From Paracoccus sp. MA (GTDB lineage: Bacteria > Pseudomonadota > Alphaproteobacteria > Rhodobacterales > Rhodobacteraceae): a stretch of DNA of 64,000 nucleotides. Below the pieces are notes generated by a model. The model was not told the DNA's origin, did not search any database, and worked only from the letters and a program-made list of their open reading frames with translations. The stretch covers positions 333,001-397,000 of the forward strand of contig NZ_CP087597.1 of the NCBI RefSeq assembly GCF_020990385.1, written 5' to 3'. This document shows positions 16,132 through 28,100 of the stretch, piece after piece; position 1 is the stretch's first letter, and every line of letters starts with the position of its first letter. The position numbers were made by a program, and so were the translations under genes.

Positions 16132-16875
16132 ATGGCATTCGGAACGTCATTCGGTGCATTCGTCGAGGGTTTCGACCAGGCGCGCCGGTCGAAGAAGGCC
16201 GATGCGGAGCGGGAAAAGACCAACGCGATGAACGACCGCCTGTTGTCGGTCATGGAAAAGCAGGACGCTTCGGCCGCGTCCATGATGCCCATGCTCGGCG
16301 CGATCCGCGACCTCACGGGCGCCATCGCCATGGGCCAGGGCAGGGGTGGCGGATCGATCGGGTTCGGGCGCCCCTCGTCCAGTGGCGGGACGGCGGGCGG
16401 GGACAACAGCCTGGCCGGGCTGCTCAAACGGTATGAAGGTGCGGGCGATTTCGACACGCTCTATGGCCATGCGCAGAACGAAGGCGGCCGCTTTGCCGGG
16501 GTTCGTCCGTCGCAGATGACTCTCGACGAACTCGATGCCTTCGACAAGGAATATGGGCAATGGGTGGCCGAGCGTAACGGGGGCGTCGTCGCAACTCCGG
16601 TTGGGTTCGGCCAGATCGTCGGCACCACGCGACGCAACGCCGCGAAGGCGATGGGTCTGTCTGGGGATACGGTGTTCTCGCCCGAGGTCCAGCAGGCAAT
16701 GGTTGACCACCTTGCCTGGAACCGCGTCAAAGGCGTCTCCGATCCGGCGGCGCGGCGCGCCGCTCTGCGGCAGGAATGGGTCGGGTTCAGCAAGGCCCCC
16801 GACGCCGATGTTGATGCGGCCATCGAAAGCATCATCGCAAAGCATCAGCCCGCCCTGGGCGCGATCAGGTCGTAA
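16132..16875 (+). CDS. Virion-associated lysozyme-like protein
   Basis: 247 residues starting 1 nt after the preceding stop. The N-terminal 95 residues are helical and Gly-rich at the end. The C-terminal part carries a lysozyme-superfamily pattern: EYGQWVAERNGGVVATPVGF, GQIVGTTRRNAAKAMGLSGD, VFSPEVQQAMVDHLAWNR, comparable with the G-x-x-Q-I-x-x-x-T and F-x-P-x-x-Q-x-x-x-x-x-x-L signatures of phage muramidases. The catalytic Glu is probably in LLKRYEG or AERNG. Likely a virion protein that opens peptidoglycan during DNA entry. It lies among ejection protein genes, not the lysis genes. Confidence 0.6.
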   Translation: MAFGTSFGAFVEGFDQARRSKKADAEREKTNAMNDRLLSVMEKQDASAASMMPMLGAIRDLTGAIAMGQGRGGGSIGFGRPSSSGGTAGGDNSLAGLLKRYEGAGDFDTLYGHAQNEGGRFAGVRPSQMTLDELDAFDKEYGQWVAERNGGVVATPVGFGQIVGTTRRNAAKAMGLSGDTVFSPEVQQAMVDHLAWNRVKGVSDPAARRAALRQEWVGFSKAPDADVDAAIESIIAKHQPALGAIRS

Positions 16876-16887
16876 AGGAGACGCACC

Positions 16888-18987
16888 ATGGCAATCGGGA
16901 ATGCACTTCAGGCCGCGGTCAACGGGTTCATCGGGGGCCGGCAGGTCAAACACGGCTGGGAAGATCGCAAGATCGACCAAGCCCGGCAGAAACGCATCGA
17001 CGAGCTGCGCGAGAACGCCGAGGCCCGCGCCCAGCAATCGCACGAGATGGACCTCGAGACGGGCGGCTTACTGAACACCGCCCGCCGCCAAGCCATTCGC
17101 CAGACCGATCTGGATTGGGGCGACAGCCAGTCGCTTCGCGGCGTGCTTTCCCAGGCCGATCAGGCGGCTGCGGCCGGCATGGAGGGTGCCCGCGCTCCCG
17201 ATCTCTCGGCTAGCCTCGACCCCGCGACCGTCTCGACCAGCGGGGGAGGGTTGCTGGCCCAACAGATCGCCGATGCTCAGCGCGCGGCAACCACGCCGGT
17301 TTTGGACGCGATCCGTCCCGCAGCGGCCGATGATCGTGCCCAAGCCATTGCAGAGCATCGATCCGGGCAACCCGCCCCGGCAACTCCTACGGTCGCGCGT
17401 CGCCCCCAGAGCTCCGCAGTTGATCCCGCGGAGGCCGCCGGTGCGGCGACCAGGCCCGCGCTGGGGGCGGTGCGGCCCGCGGCCTCCGATGATCGCGCCC
17501 AGGCGATAGAGGAATTCCGCACCGCGCGGGCAACGCCTGGCGGCCCGCGCCCGCTCGCATCCACGGGCTATGTCGATCTACTGCGGGTGCGGCCCGATGG
17601 GATGTTCATAGCCAACCGCGCCCCGCGCACCGACGAGGAAAAGCGGGCGCTGCTGGAAGCGGCCAAGGCCGGCAAGCTCGCAACCAGCACCGACCGGGTC
17701 GCCCAGCAGCGCGAGATCGACGCGAATACGGCGCTCGATATGCCCTATAACTGGGGCGAAGAGGGCAACCTGGTCCGAGACCTGGATCGGGCCGGCCGGC
17801 TCGGCCGGCGTGCAGCGAACGACACCCTGGCCCGCACCGGCGAAATGGTGGCCAACCAGGCGATTGGCTCCGTCCAGCGCATTAATGCCCCGCTGCAGGC
17901 GGCGTCGCGCTACGCCACGGGCGAGGATCTGATCGGGGCGCCGCAGCGTGTGGACCTGAACCGCGACGGGAGCAGGGAAAGCATGGCCACCCCGTTGGCG
18001 CAGTCCTGGGGCGCCATTCGATCCACCGCCACCCGCTCCCAGCCCGCGAAAGCGCCGGCGCCGAAGCACGCGCCGGCCGCCGCCGGCGATGCGGCGTCGG
18101 AAAGCGCCAAGGCCACGTCAGACAGCGCGGCGCGGGTCATGGACGAGGTCACGAAAAGCCCGGCGATGAAGGCAGCGACCGAGGCTGTGCCGGCGGCCGT
18201 GCTGGGCGTATCCAAGTCCCGGCCCATGACGCAGCCCCAGCGCGAGAAGGCGGCAAAAACCTACATGGAATCATATCGCGAGAACGGCGCGCCGCTGGTG
18301 ATCCGAGAATTGATGCGCCAAGGCCGGCTGGCCGATGCCCAGAACTTCGACAAGTGGGTGAAGGACAGCCGCGCGCAGGAAGGCATGACGGCATGGGGCA
18401 GGGGCATTTTTGCCGCCCTTCAGGGCGATTCCGATGGCGCGGCAGATGCATTCATGGACGCCTACAATGCCTCGGGCTATTTCGACGATGGCATGGACGT
18501 GGTGAAGGAAAAGAGCGCCCTCATCAAGGACGAAGCCGGTGAAGTCGTCGGCGTCACCCTGACGATGCGCGACCAGGCGACGGGGCGAGAGTTCACCCAG
18601 ACCGACAGCATCGACGGCTTCATCCAGAAGGCGGCGTGGATCACGTCGCCGGAGAAGGCGTTCGAGGCATCGCAAGCGCGGCTGCAGGCGCAGCAAGAGG
18701 CGCTGCTGAAGGCCGATGAGCAACGCCAGAAGGTCGCAAATGACCTGATCACCACCAACTATGCCAAGACCGTGGATCTTGCCCGGGATATGTTCGCCAA
18801 GAGCCAGGCCGCGGCGAAGGAGGCCCGTGAAGCGGCGATGCTGACCGGTGCCGATGCGGATGTGCCCCCGCCCATGACATGGGACGAGGCCATGGCCGAG
18901 GCGCAGCGCCTCATGACCGAGGGGCCATCCAGCGCGGAAGATCCGGCCGCCGCAATCCCGCCCGTGGTGGCGCGGCGCGGTCAGTAG
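16888..18987 (+). CDS. Internal virion / ejection protein
   Basis: 699 residues with AAGGAG at 16,875-16,880 before the ATG. Ala-rich and helical throughout, with Pro/Ala-rich spacers in which one phrase is duplicated (LDAIRPAAADDRAQAIAEHR and LGAVRPAASDDRAQAIEEFR, about residues 130-150 and 190-215). A coiled segment FEASQARLQAQQEALLKADE lies near the C-terminus. The composition and position before the giant polyvalent protein suggest an ejected protein that builds the DNA conduit. No enzymatic motif seen. Confidence 0.6.
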   Translation: MAIGNALQAAVNGFIGGRQVKHGWEDRKIDQARQKRIDELRENAEARAQQSHEMDLETGGLLNTARRQAIRQTDLDWGDSQSLRGVLSQADQAAAAGMEGARAPDLSASLDPATVSTSGGGLLAQQIADAQRAATTPVLDAIRPAAADDRAQAIAEHRSGQPAPATPTVARRPQSSAVDPAEAAGAATRPALGAVRPAASDDRAQAIEEFRTARATPGGPRPLASTGYVDLLRVRPDGMFIANRAPRTDEEKRALLEAAKAGKLATSTDRVAQQREIDANTALDMPYNWGEEGNLVRDLDRAGRLGRRAANDTLARTGEMVANQAIGSVQRINAPLQAASRYATGEDLIGAPQRVDLNRDGSRESMATPLAQSWGAIRSTATRSQPAKAPAPKHAPAAAGDAASESAKATSDSAARVMDEVTKSPAMKAATEAVPAAVLGVSKSRPMTQPQREKAAKTYMESYRENGAPLVIRELMRQGRLADAQNFDKWVKDSRAQEGMTAWGRGIFAALQGDSDGAADAFMDAYNASGYFDDGMDVVKEKSALIKDEAGEVVGVTLTMRDQATGREFTQTDSIDGFIQKAAWITSPEKAFEASQARLQAQQEALLKADEQRQKVANDLITTNYAKTVDLARDMFAKSQAAAKEAREAAMLTGADADVPPPMTWDEAMAEAQRLMTEGPSSAEDPAAAIPPVVARRGQ

Positions 18988-19070
18988 CAGGTGGTGTTCC
19001 CGTATTCCCGAGCCTGCAGCAAATCTCCCACAGGTTGATCTGTCAGTCACCGGCATCGACAATTGCCCCA

Positions 19071-19101
19071 CCGTGCCCCTTGTGCGATAACCGGGGCACG
19101 G
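19071..19101 (+). terminator. Stem-loop before the giant gene promoter element
   Basis: CCGTGCCCC (19,071-19,079) and GGGGCACGG (19,093-19,101), a perfect 9-bp stem with a 13-nt loop, 3 bp before the second CATAGGACGTG element. No T-tract. It may insulate the new transcription unit from read-through of the ejection genes. The 158-bp gap (18,988-19,145) also holds the element at 19,105 and nothing else I can identify. Confidence 0.45.
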
Positions 19102-19104
19102 CAT

Positions 19105-19115
19105 CATAGGACGTG
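19105..19115 (+). promoter_or_regulatory. Conserved phage element CATAGGACGTG, copy 2 (giant protein)
   Basis: Identical to copies at 8013, 29,445 and 34,034. Its first base is 41 bp before the ATG of the giant polyvalent protein gene. A weak CCCCA/TGGGG stem lies between element and start codon. Presumed late promoter or leader element. Confidence 0.55.
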
Positions 19116-19145
19116 GCGCCCCCATTCCAATCCTTTGGGGTTCCT

Positions 19146-22100
19146 ATGGCTGTCACCGTCTCCGGCACTTCGCCGCTTTCCCATGCTCTGCAATCCCTTG
19201 GGGTCCAGCGGCCCACGCCGGAACAGAAGCCCGATCCGAAATCGGCGTTCGAAAGCTTGTCTCGCGAAACCAATGTTCCGGCGAATGTGCTGATCGCTCT
19301 GGACGAGGCCAGTGGTGGTGCGGGCGATCTGGACAAGGCGCGGCGCCACGCGGCCTTCCTCGGCGAAAAGCTGGCGGCAGGGGCGAAGATCGAGGATGCG
19401 GTTGCCGAGCTGGCCGGTGATGCGGAGCGCGCCGCCGGGCTGATGAACCGCAGCTATGACATTGCCGACGAACTTTATCCCGAGCCGGTCGAGCCGCCGC
19501 GGGAACCGGGCATCGGGACCGATTTCGCCGACTTCGCGAAGTCCTTCGGCGCCGGCGCGATCAATGCCGCCGGTGGCGCGGTGCAGTCGCTCGGGGCCAT
19601 CGTTGACGATGGAATGCGACAGGGCGCACGCCACGAGATCGAGGCAGCCGGCGGCGATCCTGCCACGGTCCAGGGCGAATCCGTGGTGCGTAGCGGCTCG
19701 CGCGCTGCGGCCGATGCGGTGCGCGGCGTCGGTGACGATCTGCGCGGCACCATCTCCGAGCGGGGTCAACGCGCCCTGGAAGGGTTCCAACCCGGCGGCG
19801 AGCTGCTGGACCCATCGTCGTGGACCTTGGGCGACGATCCGTCTGTTCGCGGCGCGCTGCTGCAGACCGCGCAGGGCCTCGGCTCCATGGCTCCCATTGT
19901 CGCGATGCCCGGGCCCGCCGGGGCCGCCGCCTTCGGCGCACTGTCGGCGGCAGGGGAAGGCGCGGAGTCCGGCCGCGAGTTCGTTGAGCATGCGCGGGGC
20001 CGTGAAGGCGAGGCAGGGCCCGCCTATATCGAGGCGCTGCCCGGTTATCGGGCGCTGCGCGATCAGGGCATGTCGCACGAGGATGCGGCCGAAGAATTGG
20101 CCCGCCAAACGGAATCCGAATCCGGGGCATGGCAGATGGTGCCCGGGGCCTTGGGTGGCGCCGCGACCAACCGGATCATGCGCGGCGCCGAGGGCGTGCT
20201 GAACGCTGGCGGGCGGGCGGCGCGAGCGATCAAGAAGGGCGCGGCCGGCGCGCTGGAGGAAGGGGTTCAGGAAGCCGTCGAGGGCATGGCGTCGGCAGCC
20301 GGGATCGAACAGGCGACGGGCGGCGTGGTGAACACCCAGCAGGATTCGTTCGCGAATTTCCTGCTAGGTGCCATGACCGGCGGCGGCATGGGCGTTGGGG
20401 CCGGCCTGGTCAGCCGAGGCGAGACGGATCGAGAGCAGGCCGGGTTGCCATCCGATCCCGGCGACACGACTGATGCTATGGCGGAACCGGATGTGCCGCT
20501 TCTGCCGGCGCCGGGAAGCGGCGGCACGATCTTCGGCCAGTCGTCCACCCGGCAGGAGCCGGGCAGCTTCGACCGCGATCCCAGCAACCCGCGCCGCGCT
20601 GCTGCGGATCAATCCGGGGCCGGCGCGCAGTTCCGACCGACCGAGCCGCCGCCGGTGCCCCAGGTCGATCCGGCCGCGGAAGCCGTGAGGGCCTTCACGG
20701 CGCAGCCCGATACCATGGACCTGCCGGCCGATGCGCCGGTTCTGCCCGAGATCGAGGGCGAGTTCACCGAGTTTCCATTGATTTCCGATACCGGCCCTGA
20801 CGGCAGCGGGGCCGGTGCAGTTGCCGCGCCGGGAAGCGAAGCCTCCCTCTCGGTCGTGCCCGGCGCGGCAGCGACGAATCCCATCGTTCCGGGGCCGGCC
20901 GCCCCCGCCGGCCCGGTCGAGCGGATCGCGCAAGGCATCGCCGCCGCTACGCCGCCGGCGCTCCCGGCGCCGCCAGCCCGCTTCCCGGACCAGAAGCCGG
21001 GCAGCGCGGTTCGCTTCGGAGATCCGGCATCGGGCCAGATCATCGACGGCGTGTTCCTGGGCGAGACCGACAGCGGCGCGCGTGTGCGTGTCCAGGGCCG
21101 GGAAATCGACCTGACCCCGGAACAGTTCGACGCGGGCCGCGATGCGGTCGCGCAGATCGAGGCGGAACAGAAGCGCGCCGAGGCCGAGGCAAAGGCGGCG
21201 GGGAAGGCGCTGCCCGCACCTCTGCGCCCCGCGACCCCAACCCAGCAGGAGGCACCCGCAAATGTGGAACCCAGCGGCACAGGGCAAGCGCCCGATGCAA
21301 GGAACCGTGATGCCGGCGTTCGGATGGATGATGTCGGCGCAATCGGCAGTGAAGGACCTCCGCCGGGCCGGGGTGTTGAGCAAGCGGGAGGCCCGGAAGA
21401 TCAGGGCATGGCTGCGGCAGGGATGCCCGCCGGTGCGGAAGGGCAGCAGCCTGGACCTGGCGGTCTGGGCGGTCTGGATGTGGCAGATGACCCCGGGGAA
21501 CTTCGCGGATCACTGAACTCACCGGGTGGCGCTGGTGTTGATGTGAGCGAACCGGCTGTTCGTGAGCAACAAGCCGATTTGTCTCGCGCGAGCGCGCAAC
21601 AAGCGGCGCAGGAATGGCCCTGGCGCGGGAAGAAGATGAACAGCCGCACGCGGGGCCGTGCCATCGCCGACTATTTCGCGCCCGGCAATATCGTTCCCAG
21701 CTACGGCGGCGGGCATGACCGCGTCGTCTCATTCGACCCGAAGGCCGGAGCAATTACCGTCGAAGCGGTCGAGCAGCGCGACGACGAATGGGTGCCGGCG
21801 GGCGAGCGCCGCGTTCATAGCACCTTGCCCGAGGATCGCGCCTTGGTGCGCGGCCCGGTGGCCATGCCGCCCAGCAAGATCGACGCGGCCGCCGCCGAGG
21901 CGCATCCCGAACCGACCGATGGCCAGAAAGAGGCCGGGAACTATCGCAAGGGCCATACGCGCTGGAACGGGCTCGATCTGACCATCGAGAACGCACGGGG
22001 CAGCGAGCGCCGCGGCACCGGCCCAGACGGCACGGAATGGTCCGTGACCATGCCGGCGCATTACGGCTATTTCAAGCGCACCGAGGGAGCGGACGGCGAT

Positions 22101-25100
22101 CACGTCGATTTCTACATGGGCGAGAACCCGGACGCGCCGCATGCCTATGTCATCGACCAGGTGGATGCCGAGACCGGGGCCTATGACGAAGCCAAGGTGA
22201 TGCTGGGCTTCGACAGTGCGGCAGAGGCGCGGGCGGCGCACGGGGCCGCGTTTTCGGACGGGCGCGGTGCGGATCGCCTGGGCGGCATCAAGAAAATGAC
22301 CGTGGCCGATCTGAAAGACTGGCTCGCGAACGGGAACACCAAGAAGCCGGTTTCAATGCGGGCCAGGCGCGCCGCGGCAGAAAAACCCGCGCCGGCGCCC
22401 CAGAAGCGCCCACTGATGAACTATGTCGCCCAGCAACTCGGGGGCATCTATCCCCGTGGCAAGGCCGCGGAAGAACTGCGGCACCGGGGCGTCAACAGCC
22501 GCACCGCGCCGGGTCTGTGGCGCAGGGCAGGGCACACGGATCTCGACAACATCCCTGCCGCCGATCACCCTGACCTTGAGGCACTGGTCGGCCGCTCCGA
22601 CGATGGCATCTATCTCGACCCCGGTCGCATCATCGAGGCGCTGGTCGAGGAAGTTGCGGGCCGGCCGCAGCCCCTGGGCGAGCAGGCCGTTCTGCAGCAG
22701 GAGGTCCGGGCCCGCGAGGAAGCGGCCGATCATGCCCGGGCGCAAGAAGCGGATCACGTCATCGTGTCGCCTGCCGACGATCCCAGGCCGGCGGATGAGC
22801 GCCGCAGTGGCGTCGAGGGCGCGGTCGATGATTTTCTTGCGAAATATGCGCCTGGTGCTTTGACCGAATCCGAGCGCGCGGATATTATCGAAACCCTGAT
22901 CCGAGGCGGCGGCGACATCGACGCGCTCGTGGTCGAAACCGCCAGCCGGAGGCCGATTGATGACGATCTACGAGCAACGGAAAGCGGATTGGGAGAAATC
23001 CCGTTCGGAGATGCTGACGGCGGCGAACGATCCGGCGCGGAGCGAATCCGCGAGGACGGAGGCGAGCCGGCGAGTAGCGATCCTGGACGGCTGCCTGCGG
23101 AAGAACGCGGAGCGGATCGCGAAGGCCAGCGCGCCGGCGTAACGCCCGCGACCGAGGCAGGCAATTCTGCCGTCGATTGGCTGCGCGAGAAGGCGCAGCA
23201 CGATCCCGCCCAGGACGAAACGATCACCGTCACCCCAGAGATGGCCGAAGAAAATGGGATTGAGCCCGGTGACTACCTGGTTCGCTACTCCTTCTTCCGC
23301 GGGGAAGTCCCCTATCGTATGAAGGCCCAGCTCCGGGGAATCCCGGATCGGACTGATTTTGCGCTGTCTGAGTTCATCCGCTTCGGAAACACCCGCGCGA
23401 CACAGGACCGTCTGGAATACACCAAGGTCGAGCGCGAGCGTGTTGCAGCGCCCGCGACCGAATCCGGCGCAGACGGCAAGCCCCAGACGGTGATCCCTGG
23501 CGCGGAACGCAGCGAAGCGCAGGCACAGCAGGCCGATGCGGACCGCACCCGGTCGGAGATGCAGGCGCGCCAGCAGCAGTCCAAGATCCGCCGCGCCGGC
23601 GGCAATGACGGTGACGCCGGGCCGCTGTTCGATACCCAGAATGATCTGTTCAGCGCGCCTGCGGCCCCAGCCGATCCGGCCAAGGGCAGCAAAATCGAGG
23701 ACTTCGGCGAGAAGATCACCGGCGCACGGAAGGACGTGTGGGCCAGCTATGCCGACCAGATGCGGGACGCGGCCGAGGTCGATGTATCGGCTGAGCCGCT
23801 GTCGAAGTCCTGGCCCGCGCCGGATTACGAAAAGCTGATCGCGGCCGGGGTCGAGCCGTGGAAGGTGTCGTTCATCCGCGCCGCGCGCGACAGCATCCCG
23901 AGCAAGCCGCAGAAATCCTGGCGGCTCAGCGGATGGGTCGAGGCGGTGACAGCGATGCGCGGCCTCGCCCGCGACGTGATGGACGGAAAGGTTTCCCAAG
24001 AGCGCCTGCGCGACGCCCTTCTGGCTGGTGGCAACCGAGCCACGGGCGACATCATGGGCCAGATGAAACTCTACGAGGCGGCCGGCCACGGCAAGAGCCT
24101 CAAGGGCATGACGTTCGGCCAGGTCAGCTATACGATGCTGGCCGGGACGCGCTACAACCCGCCCAAGACGTTCTGGGAGGTTTCTCAGAAGGCGAAGGCG
24201 ACGGCGTTCTCGAACATGCCGCGGACCATAGCCCGGGCCGAGACCGAGGCGGGTGCGATCGAGCAGTTCAAGCAGGCCTATGGCGGGCTGGACCAGCAGC
24301 AGGCAAAGGCGTCGAAGGCCCGGAAATGGCTGATCCATTCACATGACGGCGGCAGGTTCTTCACGGTCGGGACCAAGATCGGCAGCAGCTACATCCAGCT
24401 GCGCCGCATCGACGGGATGGGCCGCAGCGAGGCCATCAAGGAGGCGCGCCGCATCGTCGCCGAGGAATCCGAGGCGCTGCAGGAGCAGCTGGACCGCCTG
24501 CGCGACATTCCGGCTGACAGGAAGCCCGAGAACGCTCCGCGCGTGGGGATCGACCATCGCAGCGGCGCCGATGTGACGCCCGAGGTCTTCGGCGAGACCT
24601 TCGGATTCCGCGGCGTGCAGTTCGGGAATTGGGTCGGGGGCGGGCGCCGGCAGCAGGATCTGAACGATGCCTTCGACGCGCTGATGGACCTGGCCGGCGT
24701 GCTGGATATTCCACCCCGCGCCCTCTCGCTGAACGGCACGCTGGGCTTGGCCTTCGGCGCGCGCGGCACGGGCGGGGTGTCGCCAGCGGCGGCCCATTAC
24801 GAACCCGACCAGGTGGTCATCAACCTGACGAAGATGAACGGCGCCGGTTCGCTGGCGCATGAATGGTTTCACGCCTTCGACAACTATTTCGCTCGCGCCG
24901 CGACCGACAAGAAGGGCAACTACATCACAGATCGCGCGGTCGGCACCGGCGCCCGCGTCGAGGGCGTGCGGCCCGAAGTCATGGACGCCCTTGTGGTGCT
25001 GCGCCGCGCTATCGCCAAAACCGGCCTCAAGACCCGCTCGGCCAACATCGACAAGACCCGCAGCAAGGCATACTGGTCCACCGGAATCGAGATGCACGCC

Positions 25101-28100
25101 CGCGCCTTCGAGTCCTATGTCATCGCAAAGCTGCAAGACCAGAGCATCGCCAACGACTATCTCGCGAATGTGGTTGAGGGCACTGCCTGGCAGATGAAGG
25201 CCGAACTGTCCGGGCTTGGCGACAGCTATCCTTACCTCAAGCCCGACGAGATCGAGGTCGTGCGCCCCGCCTTCGACGCCCTGTTCAACGCCATCCAGAC
25301 ACGCGAAACCGACCGGGGCGTCGAACTATATCAGCGTGACATGCGCGAGCCTGTGGCGACGCTGGCCGGCAACGAGTTGGGCGAATGGTCTGACATGCTG
25401 GATTTGCAGCGCAAGGCGCGCAACTGGTATCGCGAAAACCTGCAGGGCAAGTCCGTCATCAACAAGGAAACGGGGTGGGAAATCCGCTTCACGCGCGTCG
25501 CCAGCGGGAAGATCGGCGGCAAGCGCCTCGACTATCTGCTGCGCGCGGTTCCGGGGCTGGAAGCCATCATCGCGAACGCTCAGCGGATCGGGGTCGCCGA
25601 GATGGATCGCTACGGCCGCCAAGGGATGAAGGCATTCCATCGGTTCGTTGCCACGATCTCGGTCGGGGGCGATCAGAAGCAAGTTCATATCGTTGTTCGG
25701 GAAATGGAAGATGGTCGGAAATTCTACGACCTGAACCTTGGTGCAGATGTCAGCGCCCGAACCGCGGAGGGCTCGATGGACGCCCGGCTGGGCCGAGCGG
25801 AGCCAGAATTACAAATCGGCGCTGACAAGCTGAATTTAAGCGTAGACGGCCCCAAAATCAACCCGGTGCCCGCCTCGGCTCTACGCGGAATCGCTGAAAC
25901 CGTCTCCGATGTTCTGCGCCGGCACGGGCTGGCGGGGCGTGTCTCTCCTAAGGTTGTCCGCGGCCTGCTGACGGCCGCCGAAGTGCCAGTCACCGGTTCC
26001 TATCGCGGCGGCGCCATCACGGTGGACGCCGGAGCTGCCGACCCCAGGCACGTCATGCGCCACGAGATCATCCATGCGTTGCGCGACGCCGCGCTCTGGG
26101 GGCGCCGCTATGGCCTGTTCACGCCCGAGGAATGGCGAGTGCTGGCGCGGGCGGCTCGCAGCAGCGCGACTCTGCGCCGCGCGGTCGAGACGGCCTATGC
26201 AGACCTTTCGACGGTCGGTCAGACCGAGGAAATGATCGCGGAGATGTATGCGGACTGGGCTCGGGACCGCGACGCGAATCCGCCCGGGCCGCTGCGTGCC
26301 GCTCTGGAGCGCATCCGGTCCTTCTTCCGGGCGATGGCATCGGCACTGCGCGGCGACGGTTTCCAAGATGCGGCTCACATCATGGAGCGGATCGCCTCGG
26401 GCGAAGTGGGCGGGCGCGGGCCGGCTGGACCCGGCGGCGGCCGCGACGGCACGGTGGATGCGCCATCCAAAGAGCAACGCGACATGGGCGCCATCAAGGC
26501 GCAGCTGTCACGGTCCAAGGGCCGGGCGCTGGGGATGATCGGTAACCTGCACTGGAAGAACGCCTCTGGCTTCTTCTCGTCCTTGCTGACCGACGCCATG
26601 GGTCGGAACGACACCTGGAATATCCTTTCGCTCGTGCCAGGGCATCCGCTGTTCGAGGAATTGGGAAAGGGCATGCCGGCGGCGCAGAAATACCTGCGCG
26701 AGAAACAGGCTATGGATGCGTGGCGCAATGACTGGCAAGCCCGGGCTGCGGCCGTGGTGGACGGCTGGACCCGCAAGGCCAGGAAGAACCCCGAGGCCAA
26801 CGACGCCCTGATGGACCTGATGCACGCCAGCACCTTGGCCGGTGTCGATCCCAGCCGGGAAGGATCGTGGCGCCGTCCGGTGGATGATGAGGCGCGGCGC
26901 GTTCTGGCCGGCCGCCCGTCGCCGGCACAATCGGAATGGGCGCAGATCAAGCTGAGCGAGGCGAACGACCGTGAGCGCACCTGGCATCGGCTCCGGGCCG
27001 ATTTCGATGCGCTGCCCGCCGAGTTCCGCGACCTCTACCAGCAGGTGCGCGATGAATATGCGGCCATGGCGGACGAGCAAGACGCAGCCCTGATGAGCAA
27101 CATCCGCACAGCGTCGCGGATCGCGGTCAAGCGCGCGGATCGCGAGCATCGCAAGGAACTGCAGCGTATCAGAGACGAGGGCTTGACGGGCCAGGCACGG
27201 GCCGAGGCCCTGGAAAAGGCGAACAAGCGCAAGACCGACGCCCATGCCCGCGCGGCGCGGGGCGGCGGCGCCCGGCTGCAGCAGCTTCGCCAGATGTTCG
27301 AGTCCAACAGGTTGGCCGGGCCATATTTCCCTCTCGCCAGGTTCGGCAATTATTTCGTCACGATCAGGGACTCGGAAGGCAAGGTCACGTCCTTCAGCCG
27401 ATTCCAGACCGAGCGCGAGCAGAGGGCCTGGATTCAGACGGCAACAGAACGAGGCATGGGGGCGGTCGAGCATGGCGTGCTGGGCGGTGACGCGAACCTG
27501 AAGGGCAAGGTCGATCCCACGTTCGTCGCCGAGGTCGAAAGCCTGCTGGCCGACGCCGGCGCGTCCGACGAGATGATGGATGCGGTCTGGCAACGCTGGC
27601 TCGAGACGCTGCCGGACCAGTCCGTCAGGACGGCCCGGATTCACCGCAAGGGCCGGCTCGGGTTCAACAAGGATGCGATCCGGGCCTTTTCCTCGGCGAT
27701 GTTCCACGGCGCCCATCAGACCGCGCGGTTGCGCTACGGGTTGGAAATGGAAGATTCGCTGGATGATGCCGAGGATCAGGCCAAGCAGGACGCGAACCCG
27801 AACCGGGCCGGGTTCGTCGTGCGCGAAATGCGCCAGCGGCACGCCTTCACCATGTCCCCGACCAACAATCCGCTGGTGTCCTCGGCCTCGGGCCTGGCCT
27901 TCGTCTGGTATCTGGGCATGAGCCCGGCTTCGGCCATCGTCAACCTGTCGCAGACCACCATCGTCGGGGTTCCGTTGATGGCCACCCGCTTCCGCCGCGC
28001 CGGCGTGACCGGCACCGTGGCAGAGCTGGGCCGCGCGCTGCGCGATTTCGGCGCCGGCCGCGGCTGGGCCGAGCGTTCGGAGCGCCTGACGGCCGACGAA

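Noticed and set aside
19113..19145. Earlier start for the giant protein
   Set aside because: A GTG start there lies inside the conserved 11-bp upstream element and would contradict its role as a leader element.
20395..20688. Another possible nested frame in the giant gene linker
   Set aside because: Its product is a run of Arg, Ser, Ala and Pro with no ribosome binding site, unlike the two nested frames kept.
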